Source: Neoceratodus forsteri
Taxonomy: Eukaryota > Chordata > Ceratodontiformes > Ceratodontidae
Reading direction: 5' to 3'
Assembly (NCBI GenBank): GCA_016271365.2
Contig: CM057453.1
Span: 1,088,343,001-1,088,407,000 of the forward strand
Length of the DNA stretch: 64,000 nt
Shown here: piece by piece, positions 9,960 to 21,640 of the stretch
Numbering within the stretch: position 1 is the stretch's first letter
How the letters are laid out: each line of letters starts with the position of its first letter
Program-made: the position numbers and the translations under genes
Notes under the pieces: model-generated
The model's input: the letters and a program-made list of their open reading frames with translations, nothing else
Database searches by the model: none
Told to the model about the DNA's origin: nothing

Positions 9960-11880
9960 CATTCCAGAGGATGGGTCCTGCTGAGAAGAAGGAACTGATG
10001 AGGCATCTGAACCTTCCTTTGCTTCTTCCTACTCCTTGTGTGTGGACAGAACCTCAAATGAATTATCTAATTCCACAGTCTTTTCTGGACATCTTTAGTG
10101 TAGGTTGTCCTTTCAATTTTGTCTGCCATCTCACCATATAAAATACCTTTTGTTTCAGGAGTTGAAGGTGAGGGCATCTCTAGGGGTTTCTATGTTGGTA
10201 TAGAATCCCTTCTTGACTGAATCTCTTGACTTTCAGTTTTGGCTTCTAATCAAACTGCCTTTTCTTCATTCATCTCCATTCTGACTTCTTCCAGTGTTAC
10301 TGCCTCAGTTTGTATCAGGGTAGATTCCATATCTGTTAGAGGCAGCTGTAGAGTACAGGTGCATTTAATGGAACAGCAGATTGAACTATAGTCATATTAG
10401 GAGAGGATCTGGTGGTCTCTTTTCCCTAGGAGATGGGAACCTTCTCACAATACTTAATCTGGCTCGAGAGGTTGTTTCTCTTTGTAGGCTAGTCTTCTGG
10501 GCAGTGACATTACACTGCTGCTCTGTCATGTTCATTTCATCACCCCTGTTATGAGAGGCCCATAGACATGATCAGAAAGAATGTCCCTCCTCTTCACATA
10601 CACTGAACTTCATTTTGTTTCTTGCATGTCCCACTTCAACACATAGTCCACATTTAACTGTATCACAGGCAGTATTTCAATGGGCTTTAGAGCCTCAACA
10701 GAAGCAAGCCTTCAGCTGGCCTGCATAGGAAATCACCCATCTATTTTGTCCCAAGTAGAAGCAACTAGGTAGATGTTTAACCCTTGTGCCTATGTACAAC
10801 AGCTTCACTCTGATCTACCACCTCTAAGTCTAGATATTCTCCAAATCCATACTAGATTCCAGAGAACCTATTACAGTGCAATTTGGTTTCAACCAGTGGA
10901 GATTGTCTATCATACTAACTCATTCATTCTTAAAAGGTTAATGACAGTTTTTATTTTGTGTTTTGTCAGGGGTATAACCAAGAAAGGAGACCATATTGGA
11001 GTGTTCTTCATCTAATGATGCTTCACCCAGAACAATTCTAGGCCCTCCACAGTTTTCAAATTAACATCAAATAATGTGTCACTTAGCATATTAATTAGAG
11101 CATACAACTCTGTAGCAAAAAATCTCATGCTATCTTTCAAAAGTTTCATTGCAACATAAATCCTGTCAGGTTGGTCCTCCAAGCCTCCTTTGTATTTAAT
11201 ATGAAAGGCATTTCCCCTGCATGCTAATTCCACTGGAGGTAAAAACACAAATCTGAGTATCTCATCCTCCTCTTCCCTTGCTCTCTGTGAAGTATCTGTG
11301 GCACCTTTTCCCCTATGGCTGTTTTGCCCAAAATTTGTCCCCGGTGCAGTTCCCATGCCCCCACTTCTGTCCAAGGGACCTGGGTGTACATCATTATGAT
11401 CTCTATTCCCAGAAGTGGTCACATTCTGTTGAGGTACTGGGATACTGTCCTGAGAAATATCAACAGGATTAAGGGCTGTGTTCTGATTCAGACTCTCAGT
11501 TTCAGGGCCAGAAAAAGCATTTTCAACTTGAGGTATATTGTCTATGACTACAGTTTCTGTCTGTAGATAATTCTTTTCTGGTAACAAATTTACAGCAGCT
11601 GAAAGGGTTTTATCACTTATATGTGAGTCAGCTACTACTTGCTTTAGGTTTGAGAACTTCCAGCATAGACACTGCATGATTAATAGTAAATTTAAAGAGG
11701 TGCTGCTCTGTATCACTCGAGAAAGCAAAACTGGCAGGTATATCAATGTCAAACTGTATACTCTCTGTGATAATGGACTCCAGAACTGCTGTCCCCATAT
11801 TACTACCATCCTCCCAATCTTGTTCCTTACAGGACAGGATTGTGCTATGTACATTTGTTTTAGTGGAATCAGTAACATAC
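9960..11880 (-). pseudogene. Tx1-like ORF1 with zinc knuckle (L1 no. 1)
   Basis: The minus strand contains a 288-codon frame (11012-11878). Its C-terminal third (FHIKYKGGLEDQPDRIYVAM near residue 222) resembles the conserved part of Tx1-type ORF1. After a stop, patches read FYLGQNRWVISYAGQ near 10710-10765 and then a zinc-knuckle pair near 10620-10690, with a CGLC...GHARN unit. The region between these and ORF2 (9960-10600) is acidic and poorly conserved. ORF1 proteins of this group bind RNA. The N-terminal half of the 288-codon frame is of doubtful reality because it runs toward the next CR1. Confidence 0.6.
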
Positions 11881-11904
11881 TTATGGCAAATAATCTATTT
11901 CTAG

Positions 11905-13496
11905 TCCTTTTTCAGAGAAGAGTCCTGAAGGGGCTCACTAATCTGAAGGTGGACAAAGCAATGGAGTCAGACGGGGTGCATCCAAGCATAATGAGGGAGA
12001 ACAGAGAGGTACTAGCTGTACCTTTGACAGTCCTATTTAATAGCTCACTGGAAACAGGAGTGGTCCCAGAGCACTAGAGGAGGGTAGATGTAGTCCCACT
12101 TCACAAAAGTGGTAGCAGGGAGATGCTGGCAATTATAGGCAAGTCAGCCTAACATCGGGGTGAAAAAGTTAATGGAATCACTGCTGAAGGAAAGGACTGT
12201 GGAATATCTTGAATCCAGTGGGTTACAGGATCTGAAGCAGCATGGGTTCATGGGGGGAGGTCATGTCAAATGAATCTAATAACTTTCTTTGACTAGGTGA
12301 CAAATGAATTAGATCAGAGAGGAGCAGTGGATATGGCCTACTTAGATTTCAGTAAGGCTTTTGACATTGTTCCACACAGGAGACCAGTAAACAAGCTGGG
12401 TAACTTAGGAGTGGGTCCAAGATTGTAAACTGGTTAAGAAATTGGTTAGGGGATAGGTGAATGAGGGTGGCAAATGGAGTTCACTGCGAGGAAGGGAGTG
12501 TCATCAGCTGGGTGCCTCAGGGATCAGTGCTGAGATCAGTCCTGTTTAATGGGAGCTGGAAGGAAATGACTGCCTCTTTGTGGATGACAGAGATACCAAA
12601 ATCTGAAATAGGGTGGAAATTTTGGGGGGGGATGGAAAAGATTAGCAGATATCTGAGAAAAATAGAGGAGTGGTGAAGGGTATGGCAGCTGAGTTTCAAT
12701 GCAAAAAAGTGTAAAATAATGCACTCAGGGGACAGAAACCCAGGGCAGAGTACAAAATGGGTAGAAAGGTATTTATGACTACCAACCAGGAAAGAGACAT
12801 GGGTAATTTAATCTGATGACCTAATAGTGGCCAGGCAGTGAGATAAGGCAGTCAGAGGGCTAGTGGGATGCTGGGGTGCATAGGGAGGCTGTTACCATTA
12901 GAAAGAGGGAGGTGATGTTGCCTCTGTATAGATCACGAGTAAGACCCCACCTAGAGTATTGTGTCCAGTTCTGGAGACCACATCTCTGGAAGGACATAGA
13001 CAGAGTGGAGGCAGTCCAGAGGAGGGCAACTAAAATGGTGTAGGGTATGCATCAAAATCACAATGAGAAAAGACTAAAGGACCTCAATGTCTACAGCCTG
13101 GCAGAGAAACAGGAGAAGAGGGATATTATAGTAAACCTCACGGGGGTAAATAAGGTACGGGAAGAAAATATTTTTTAGAAAAAAAGGAGCTCAAGATCAA
13201 GGGGACATGATATGAAACTGAAGGGGATAGATTCAGGAGAGATATGAGGAAGTACTTCTATACAGAAAGAATGGCAGATTCCTGGAACAGCCTTCTAGCA
13301 GTGATGGTAGTGAAGAAACCAGTGGTGGGGTTCATGAATGCATGGGATAAGCACAAAGGAATCGTAGTGAAAAGGACAGGGGGAGGGAGAAAGAACTGAA
13401 TATCAAGTACAATCTGCAGTGATAATTCATTTAGTGAAAATTGGCAGACTGTGTAGACCAAGTGGTTCTTATTTGCCATCAAATTCTGTTTCTATG
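11905..13496 (+). mobile_element. CR1 LINE, subfamily F, opposite orientation
   Basis: This plus-strand CR1 is 5'-truncated in RT motif 0 (LTNLKVDKAMESDGVHPSIM, near 11935-11995). Patches follow for VVPLHKSGSREMLAI-like motif 1, AYLDFSKAFDIVPHR near 12335-12380, QGSVLRSVLFN near 12515-12550 and [20 protein letters not shown] near 12960-13020. It ends with GGCAGACTGTGTAGACCAAG (near 13443) and TTCTGTTTCTATG near 13484-13496, the CR1 3' end. The coding frame is badly broken. It lies against the L1 ORF1 piece in reverse orientation. Confidence 0.85.
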
Positions 13497-14384
13497 GTGC
13501 TCATCCATCCCAGATCATTAGTGCTAACCTGGCCTGGTGAACGCCAGACAGCTGAATTTTTTGATCTTTCCCACACTGCTTTTTCTAGTGTCTCATTGAG
13601 ATTCAGTTTAGAAATCTCCAGTTCTGCAGCGCTCTGTAGCTGACACCTGGCAGATACACCAGAATGTCCCACTCCAGTATTCCTGGGTCTACTCATCGGT
13701 GTCAAATATTCAACAGAAGACAGGCCTTTGATGCGTACCACTTCAGCCGGTCTTGACATGCCACTCAGATGTTCTGAAATTCAAGTGACTGAGCATCAAC
13801 TGTCAGGTCAGCACTTATATCTTTCTCCTCTCAGCTACTTCCTGAACCAGTTACAGAGGCTTTGCCAACTGCATGGGGTCCTGAACTTACAACATGAGAC
13901 TGTACATGCAGTTTGTGCAGCCACATCTGCTCTTCCTCCTCAGCCACCAAAGCTAGGAGGTGAACTTTTTTTCCTTTTACTGTATAAGTCTTTTCAAGAC
14001 CCACATTGGCCTCCAACTGGGCCCCGCTTCCAGATACTTGCTCAGCCAGCTTGCTCAGGTTTTTTTCCAGCCAGTTTCATGTCTTCTACAGGACCCACAT
14101 CAGGTGGTAAATCCCCTACCTTTCCTCAGTAATCCAGGTGGTAAGGAAAGCAAATTCCTCCACCCAGCCAGTCATACTGCTCTCTTACCTTCCTCCATCT
14201 CCTCAACAGGATACAACAGCTTTTCAGGTTCAGTTTCGGTTGGTTTCTAGCTGTATCTCATTTTCCTCCCTTCCTCTTGGGGACATAGGCTGAAAATAGA
14301 CAGACTTGCTTAGCCTTCCTTTCCCGGTCAACAAACAAAACAAAATAAAATAAAATATATAGTTGGACATGCCTACAGCTTTTT
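13497..14384 (-). other. Possible L1 no. 1 5' region, unassigned
   Basis: The minus strand has two short open frames (13469-13759, 96 codons, and 13831-14016, 61 codons) with no recognised domain. Their position beyond the CR1 suggests they are the continuation of the L1 ORF1 or its 5' UTR. A Pro/Ser-rich, low-complexity composition is all that can be seen. The stretch ends at an (AAAAT)n-like run near 14335-14360. Confidence 0.3.
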
Positions 14385-14774
14385 TTATTTTTATTTTTAT
14401 TTATCAAGTCTAGGATTACAAATACCTTTGAGCCTTGGCTCTTTTACAAAGGTTCCACGTCAGAGAAATACAAATTATGGGGAACATCAAGACAGACATT
14501 ACAACAATGTGGACATTGCAAACAGAGTACAGATTAATACAATTCAAGGGTAGCATTGTAAGCAAGGCAGCCAGTGGCATTTGTCAGGGAAAATGGACAA
14601 CAGATAAGAAGTGCCAGAGTCACAGGGAGAGGGAAGGGGGAGGGGAGAAGGAATGTAGGAAGGGTGGGAAGACGGTGAAAAGTGCACAATTAGGTATACC
14701 AAGATGTGAGGGTAGAATCCAGTGAGGAGGGGAGGAGGGACCACTAGAGCAGGCAGGGAAGTGGAGAAACAAGG

Positions 14775-15281
14775 TTAAGTTGGGCAGTCACAGGAGCTGT
14801 TGGTAGTAAGATAGTCCCGGAGCCTAGTTTTAAACATACTAATTGTTGGGGCAGAGGAGATGGTGGAGCAGAGGCCATTGAACCAGAGTGGCGCTTGATA
14901 AGCAAAAGAGCGTTGTCCCTGTGAAGTGTGACCTTGGGGGACTTTCAGTAGCTGTAGTGTGGATCTCCTAAGGCACCATTTGTTAATTTGGTGTTGTAAC
15001 AGAGTTGAGACCCCAGAAGGTGCAAGGCCAAGGTAGATTTTTTTTGACATGGAGCAGGTGAGAAACTTTATGCGGTTTGATAGTTGGAGCCAGCCGGTCT
15101 GAGTGTACTGGTCACATGTGTGGTTGAGACGGTGAGCACCAGTGATGAGCCGACATGCCTTATTTATGGCAGTTGAGAGGAGTCTAAGGGTTGTGGTTGT
15201 GGCTGAGCCATAAATGATGAGACCAAAGTCTATTACAGAGATCACACAGCTCAGGACTGCAACCTTCAAAGCTTCTGGCAT
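14775..15281 (-). pseudogene. Type B LINE B3 RT thumb and C-terminal domain
   Basis: This 168-codon open stretch starts after the thumb. Patches are VISVIDFGLIIYGSATT near residue 13, ACRLITGAHRLNHTCDQYTQ near residue 46 and QRSFAYQAPLWFNGLCSTI near residue 127. The same patches occur in copies B1 (635-1093) and B2 (3009-3254), which supports their conservation. The domain's function in these LINEs is not defined; RNA binding is plausible. Confidence 0.85.
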
Positions 15282-15284
15282 GAG

Positions 15285-16571
15285 GTGTGGTCTGTGTTTG
15301 TAGAGGAGACCAAGCTGTGTATTAGCAGCTTTAGCTACATTATCTACATGAGGTCCATAGGAGAGATTAGGGTCAAGCTGTATCCCTAAGTATTAGAAGG
15401 ACCCCACCAGATCTAGAGTGTTCCCCGGGTGGTGTAGATAGCCAAGTAGTGTAGCTTGTGTGGGTTATGAGAGCCGCAGAAGAGCATAGATTTGGTTTTC
15501 TTGTCATTGAGGACCAGTTTATGACTAAAAAAACCATGTCTCTACAGAACTGAAACCAAGTTGAAGGTTGTGTTGAAGAGTTGCAGGATCTTTGTGAGTG
15601 GAGAATACAACAGCATCATCAGCATATAGTATGATCTGCTCAGAGCAGTGGTAAGGGAGGGAGTTTAAGAAAAGGCTAAAAAGGAGGGGGCCCAGTATGG
15701 ATTCCTGTGGGACACCCGAGCAAACAGACAGGGTGTCAAAAAGAGCGTCCGCAATTTTTACTCTCTTCGACCGGTTTTCTAAGTAGCTTTTAAACCAGAG
15801 AGAAGAGTCAGGTGATAGCCCGGCATTCAGTAGTTGGTCAATTAGTAGTCCATGGTGTACTGTATCAAAGGCCTAGGATAGGTCGATGAAAACAGCCCCT
15901 GTGAAAAGGCCATTGTCAAGGGATTTGTGCAAAGCTCCAGTGAACTCAAGAAGGGCTGTGGTGGTGCTGTGACCTTTCCGGAAGCTGTGTTGTTGTGGAC
16001 AAGGTATATTGTATTTTTCCAAGTGGTCAGTAAGTCGATCAGCCACGATGCGCTAGAGTGCCTTAGAGAGTGGGGGCAGTATGGAGATAGGGCGATAATT
16101 TGAGTGATTCGTCTTATCCCCACTTTTATGGATGGGTGTCACAGTGGCTGTTTTCCATAGGTCTGGGATTTTTCCACAGCTGAGAGAGAGGTTTAAGATT
16201 TTTGTTAATGGATGAATTACCTCATTGAGGGTGAACAATAGAAGCTTAAGGTCAAGGGTGTCGCTACTAGATCTAGATTTAGAGATAGCTGCAGTAATAT
16301 AGCAGTGAGCTTCATTCAGCCTTACCTCCCTGAAGTAGAAGAGGGGATGGTTAGACTGAGGGGCTGAGGTATTTGGGGAGTAGGCCCTGTTTTTGAAAAA
16401 GTCATGGGGTAGAACAGCACTAAGGTCTGAAAAAGCCGTGTTAAAGATGTATGCAATCACCTTGGGGTCGAGAGTTGAGGATCCATCAACCATTAACATG
16501 GCTTGAGAGGTTTTTTGCTGCTTCCCTGTGACATCCTTGATATTGTCCCAGAAAGCACGACCATTTCCCAT
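15285..16571 (-). pseudogene. Type B LINE B3 reverse transcriptase
   Basis: The frame 16053-16571 (172 codons) holds the start of the RT: FYFREVRLNEAHCYITAAIS near residue 78 and VTPIHKSGDKTNHSNYRPIS near residue 144. After frameshifts, the minus strand reads the catalytic box LYADDAVVFS, with YADD encoded at 15615-15626. It then reads a KKTKSMLFC patch near 15480-15500. The core catalytic Asp pair is intact, unlike copies B1 and B2. The number of stops and frameshifts between 15300 and 16050 rules out function. Confidence 0.85.
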
Positions 16572-17630
16572 GTATTGGTGACAGCATCTTTGTAATAGGT
16601 GGATTTTATTAGCTGGATGGCTTTAGTGCAGGCATTTAGTGCTTGTTTGTAATTTTGGATTTCCAGTTGTTTGCCAGTGGCCCTGGCAACTGCCCAGAGG
16701 TGGTCCCTTAGTTTCAGCTGTGAGAGAAGAGCCACGGTAAGCCATGGGTTAGAGAGAGATTTTGTTTTGCACCTTTTAGCAGGTGCAAAGAGGTCGCAGG
16801 CTTTGTTGAAAATTGAGATGAAGTGGTCAAGAGCCAAGGTAATATCTGTTGCTTCATAGATGGGTAGCCAGTCTTGTAGAAGTAGGTATTGTTTGAGATG
16901 TGGAAGTTTTCCATGAGGAAGGACTCTGCTAGCGATAATTTTGGGAGGAGGCTTAAGGAATTTGTTAGACCATGCACACATGACTGGGGAGTGGTCACTG
17001 AGAGAGTCTGGGAGAACGGTCATACGAGAAATCCTTGTGGGGTGAGTGGTGAGGACCCAATCCAAGAGGGTACTGGTGCCAGTCTTGTAGTTAATCCTAG
17101 TAGGGGAGTTTACCATTTGCGTGTGGTTAGCAGCTGAGATGGAGTCTTTATAGGCACTGGCTCGATGCTAAACGGTTTATGTTGAAATCCCCTAGTAGAA
17201 TAAGTTCAGCTTCAGGAGGATGAGAGTTGATAAAGTTTAGGACATTGTTGAAGCCATGTTTAGGGTCCCTGGGCGGAATGTATATGGAGACAATAGTCAG
17301 GGCTTTATGGTTGTGACCTAGGACAATTTTTATTGGCAGAATCTGGGCCGAGGCAGAAAGTGATGGAGTTGCTACAGGGTGTCAAGACAGGAAGTCTTTG
17401 ATATAGATTGTGCAACCACCGCCTTTTTTGGATATCCGGTCCTGCCTGTGGACATTGTAGCCCTGTATTGTTACTGCTGAGTCAGGAACTTTAGGCGCCA
17501 GCTGCTTCACCACTGCAAGGATGTCAGGGTCAGTTGGCATATGAGGCTTGGAGTGCATCCAGCTTTGGTAGTAGGCTGCAGATATTAATGGTTGCAAGGA
17601 TAAGGACACCTGGAGTTTGTGTGTAGCCTG
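16572..17630 (-). pseudogene. Type B LINE B3 APE endonuclease
   Basis: On the minus strand the order is ILATINICSLLPKLDALQ (APE start, near 17560-17610), GYNVHRQDRISKKGGGCTIY (near 17400-17465), a GDFN box at 17181-17192 and LDWVLTTHP near 17050. The SDHSPV box has its catalytic Asp-His codons near 16991-16999. A basic linker follows. These are the hallmarks of the APE-like endonuclease that nicks the target. Frames change at least twice, near 17380 and 17120. Confidence 0.85.
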
Positions 17631-17637
17631 AGCTTCT

Positions 17638-17667
17638 AGGGCCAGGATTGGGATGGATGCTGCCTGA
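17638..17667 (-). other. 2A-like motif upstream of the endonuclease
   Basis: The minus-strand frame 17530-17874 reads LLLLLLISGSIHPNPGP just before the endonuclease start. The NPGP end and the preceding hydrophobic Leu run match 2A-like sequences, which cause ribosome skipping and are known at this position in several CR1-group LINEs. The usual Asp before Ile is Ser here. Confidence 0.7.
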
Positions 17668-18010
17668 GATGAGAAGGAGGAGGAGTAGAGTTTTAAGGAG
17701 CAGAGTCGCAGCTCTTTGAGAGATAGTTTTGATCGTTGTTTCTGGGAGTAGAGGTTGCAAGGTTCCAGGCGGTATCCATATGGACTGCAAGGTGGTACAG
17801 TGTAGAGGTGGCCACTTGTTGAGAGTAGTGGTTGGGTTAAGTAACCAGGAATATTCAAACAGTGCACCAAGCACAAGTCTCGAGTGGAAGTGGAGAGTTC
17901 CTTGGAGTAGCAGTGGAAACCAGAGTAGAGCGTGGCAGGGGGGTGGGGGTGGGGGTGGCTAGGACCAGGCGAGAGAAGGGGAGGCAGGGCAAGGAGGAGA
18001 AGGAGAGGCA

Positions 18011-19092
18011 AGAGAAAGGCAGAGAACCCACATGTCTTACGTACTAGATAGAGATAGAGATAGAGATATAGCTCTCTAGTGGTGAGAGGATATAATCTGC
18101 TAATGGAAAAGTCAACAAAAAAAAAAAAACAGGCAGTCAGTCAGTCACAGAATCCAGTTAAGTTGCTCAATAGCTTGTATATGCTTGTTTAATCCTTTTC
18201 TGCAATGGTTTTCCTACTGTTTATCAAATACAGTTCAGTTAAACTTTTACGAACCTGGCATACATGTGCGTAATTGTTATGCAGAAAACAATACGTTTCA
18301 ATCACTGCTTTTGTTTACATGCTGCACTAAACTGATTAAGCAACTGAATGCTTCAAAGTGTGAATGTTTGGTGACGACCAAATGGCCTGTAGTCTGTGTC
18401 TTGGAGATGACAGTTGACAGTGGCTAAGCCTGAGAGTTGCTATCTTTGAATACAGGACCTCTGGCCTCTGTATTGTGGGTGCTATGAGTGGGCCAGATAC
18501 AGAACATGAGCTGGTACTATGGGGTCACATCAGAGAACTTTAAATGCAGCCATGAGTCTTGTGAAGGGGACCCCTGTTGATGTCTTCAAGTAAAATTAAG
18601 GAGTTTTTAGGGATTGGGGACTGTCAGGGGATACAGAACAAAGAGTGGAGTAGATCAGAGGCATCAGAATAGTCATTTTCTCTATCAGGCATACAGAATA
18701 AGGAAGGAAAAAGAGAGACGAGAAAAGAGAATTAGCACTGACGTGATCAGTAAACTTCAGAGCTTGAGGATAGTGAGAAGGTTTTATTTTGAGCTGCAGT
18801 GGTGAGAAAAAATCATATATTTTCTATATGGCTACTATAACATTTCCACATCTGAGTTTCAGCCTAAATCAGTCTGCATGTGTTTAAATCCATTATTTTC
18901 TTATTTGTTTCCTGATTGCACTGTTTAACCTTGTTTACATTGGAATTATTTTGTAAATAAACAGCAACTATTTACATATTAAGAAATGTGACTGGTGGTG
19001 CATTGTGGAAGGAATATTTTCCAGGTCTCAGAGTTGTCTTCCCTATTGTAGAGCCATGCTATCACAGCCAATCAGAACTAAGTAATACTTCC
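18011..19092. other. Unassigned sequence
   Basis: A GATAGA-type microsatellite (18045-18068), probably the end of the type B 5' leader, and an A run (18118-18130) open this stretch. A polyadenylation-like signal occurs near 18955 (GTAAATAAACAG). Short frames at 18185-18427 and 18614-18805 show no recognised similarity. Nothing else stands out. Confidence 0.5.
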
Positions 19093-20577
19093 TAATACTG
19101 GGAAACATAGAAACATAGAAACATAGAAGTTGACGGCAGATAAGGACCGCAAGGCCCATCCAATCTGCCCATTTCTTTTTCTACCTTATAAATGTGCCAT
19201 CGGCCTTTGCTCTGTCGGGTGGCCTATCTATTCACAGTCATTTGTATTGCTCCTTATGCCTATCCCATGCCTCTTTGAAGCCCTGCACTGTATTCATAGC
19301 CACCACTTCTTGTGGTAAGCCATTCCATGCATCCACCACCCTTTCTGTGAAAAAGAATTTCCTACATTCCCCTTAATCGGCCTCCCTCTAATCACATGCT
19401 GTGTCCTCTTGTCCTGCTATTTTCTTATATTTAAACATGTTAGACTCTTTCACCTTGTTTATGCCCTTAAGGTGTTTGAATGCCTCGATCATATACCTCT
19501 CCTCCTTTGCTCAAGGGTATACATATTGAGCTCCGTTAATCTGTCCTCATATGTCTTCTGATGCAGTCCCTGCACCATTTTGGTAGCCCTTCTCTGACTG
19601 CCTCAATTTGGTTAATGTCCTTGTGAAGGTGTGGCCTCCAATACTGCATGCAGTACTCAGATGGGGCCTAACCAGTGTCTTGTACAGAGGATTAATATCT
19701 CCCTCTTACGACTTGTGACACCCTACTAATACACCCTAACACCCCCTAGCCTTACCTACTGCTTTAGAGGTCTGCTTGATGATTTTAGGTCATCAGTGAT
19801 GATGATGCCCAAGTCTCTTTCTTCCTTTGTGACTGCTAGCAACTCCCTCCCAGCCTATAGGTGGCTTCAGGGTTTCTCTTCCTATGTGCATGATTTTGCA
19901 CTTCTTTGCATTAAATCCCAGTTGCCACTCTTCTGACCATTCTGCTAGTTTATCCAGATCTCTTCTCATTCTGCCCACCCCATCTGGATCATCTACTCTG
20001 TTGCAGATCTTGGTGTCATCTGCAAACAGACAAGCTTTACCCTCTAGTCCATCTGCAATGTCACTAATGAAGATGTTGAAGAGGACTGGCCCCAGGACTG
20101 ATCCCTGAGGTACCCCACTTGTGACTTGCATCTCTTCTGACTGTATACCATTTATCACCACTCTCTGTTTTCTGCCCGTCAACCAGTTTGCCACCCAGTT
20201 GACCAACTTCTGACCACCGAGCCTACCCAGCTTATTTATCAATCTTCTATGTGGAACAGTGTCAAAAGCTTTGCTGAAGTCAAGGTAGGCGACATCAACT
20301 GCTCCCTTGGTCCACCACTCTGGTTACCCAGTCAAAGAAATCTATGAGATTAGTTTGACAGGACCTTCCTTTGTAAACCCATGCTGTCTTGGATCCTGTG
20401 CCCCTATGGATTCCAGGTGTTGTACTATCCTTTCCTTAAGGAGTGCCTCCATAATCTTGCCCACTACTGAGGTAAGACTAACCGGTCTGTAGTTCCCCGC
20501 CTCCTCCCTGCTACCACTCTTGTGGAGCGGGATCACATGAGCCCTTCTCCAGTCTTCTGGGACCTCTCCTGTGAAAC
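19093..20577 (-). mobile_element. CR1 LINE, subfamily A copy A2
   Basis: A 5'-truncated CR1 on the minus strand. Its 3' end has three ACATAGAA units (19103-19128) and a stem-loop with GGCAGAT (19135-19141) pairing to ATCTGCC (19163-19169). The frame 19793-20242 (149 codons) reads VPQGSVLGPVLFNIFISDIA, LFADDTKICNRVDDPDGVGR and LGFNAKKCKIMHIGRE. The frame 20342-20629 reads VIPLHKSGSREEAGNYRPVS and HGFTKEG. The element is closely related to the CR1 at the right end of the window. Confidence 0.9.
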
Positions 20578-21060
20578 AATAAGGTAAAGAGTGGGAAAAA
20601 AATATGTACTCCACCTGCGGCTTGAGCATTCAGAGTTGGCTTGACCAAAGGGGACTGGTCACTGGGCTCATGGGTCTAGGTGTCTCGGACATGCCAGCTA
20701 TGCAGAAGGGCAAGTGTGGGTGCAGAACACAGAATGGGGTGAACTAAGGTGGAGGTCTGTAAAATGCTAGTACATGAGGGACACTGGTAGGGGTTGTGGA
20801 CATTCAGTCTGGGACATCTGGTCGAAGCAGTGGAATCTGTTTGATGCATGCAAGTATCAACCAGTGGCAGGCATGTATTTGGTACAGATCCTCAGAGACT
20901 GCACAAAATACCTAACCATTTACAAAACAAGCTGCGCATGGAAAATATTTTCTTTTGTTTCTTTTTACCTTCATTTTCAGGTGCAGCACTTGGTCAGGTG
21001 CATCAAGTGGTCGGTTTAGTGCAGGTCAAAATGCCAGTATATTACAGCGTGCTGAAAATT
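20578..21060. other. Unassigned sequence with a repeat shared with 29164-29240
   Basis: The segment near 20712-20800 shares a roughly 70-base imperfect similarity with 29164-29240 (common core ACACAGAATGGGGT). No coding similarity was recognised. Confidence 0.4.
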
Positions 21061-21640
21061 AGAAACATAGACAATGATGGCAGAAAAACACCATAGATCC
21101 ATTTAGTCTTCCCAAGTTCCTTATAATCCCTGGACCCTACTGTTCCTCCAGGGTACTAACCCTCCTCGTCCTCTTTCTATTCTCCTCCTTGGTCCTGTCA
21201 CCCCCGGTAACCACTATTCCCTTCAATATGGCCCATCCCTGCTTGAATACCTTGACTGTTTCCACTCCCACAACTTCAGCTGATGGATTGTTTCAAGGTT
21301 CCACCACCCCTTCCATAAAGTAGTACTTCCTCTCATCTCTCCTGAACCTACCTCCTGTTAATTTCCATTCATCTCCACTTGACCAAAAATTGGTATTCAG
21401 GCTAAATAGTTCCCTGCAGTTCACTTTGTTAATTGCTTTAAGGAACTTGAATGTCTCTATTACATCGCCCCTCTTCCTTCTGGTCTCCAGTGAGTACATA
21501 TTTAGTGTCTTGAGGTGCTCCTCATAAGATCTGCCCTGCTGACTCTGAATGATTTTTGTTACTCTACACTGCACTGTCTCCATCTTATCCTTATCTTTTC
21601 TGAGATGAGGACTCCAGAACTTGGAGCAACTGTATGACCA
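21061..21640 (-). mobile_element. CR1 LINE 3' fragment, subfamily B
   Basis: A 5'-truncated CR1 on the minus strand of about 580 bases. The 3' end (GAAACATAGACAATGATGGC, 21062-21081) is the complement of the end of the large plus-strand CR1 at 49690-52797. The coding part reads FWSPHLRKDKDKMETVQCRV and YEEHLKTLNMYSLETRRKRG, and ends RKYYFMEGVVEP near 21296-21330. The same patches occur in the plus-strand copy, so both belong to one subfamily. Confidence 0.85.

Larger units (their letters stand above)
14385..18010 (-). mobile_element. Nearly full-length type B LINE, copy B3
   Basis: This is the most complete type B LINE, about 3.6 kb on the minus strand. From high to low coordinates it has a short 5' leader, a coding start near 17870-18010, a 2A-like motif at 17638-17667, an APE endonuclease (about 16650-17630), RT (about 15230-16560), a C-terminal domain to 14775, a 3' UTR, the family's 3' stem-loop (14424-14453) and an A/T-rich tail (ATAAATAAAAATAAAAAT, minus strand, near 14388-14405). 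Endonuclease and RT catalytic motifs are still visible, but stops and frameshifts make it inactive. Confidence 0.85.

Noticed and set aside
17382..18011. 209-codon minus-strand frame as a single real protein
   Set aside because: Only its last 40 or so residues are endonuclease (GYNVHRQDRISKKGGGC). The Leu/Pro-rich upstream part competes with the frame 17530-17874, which carries the NPGP motif and the endonuclease start.
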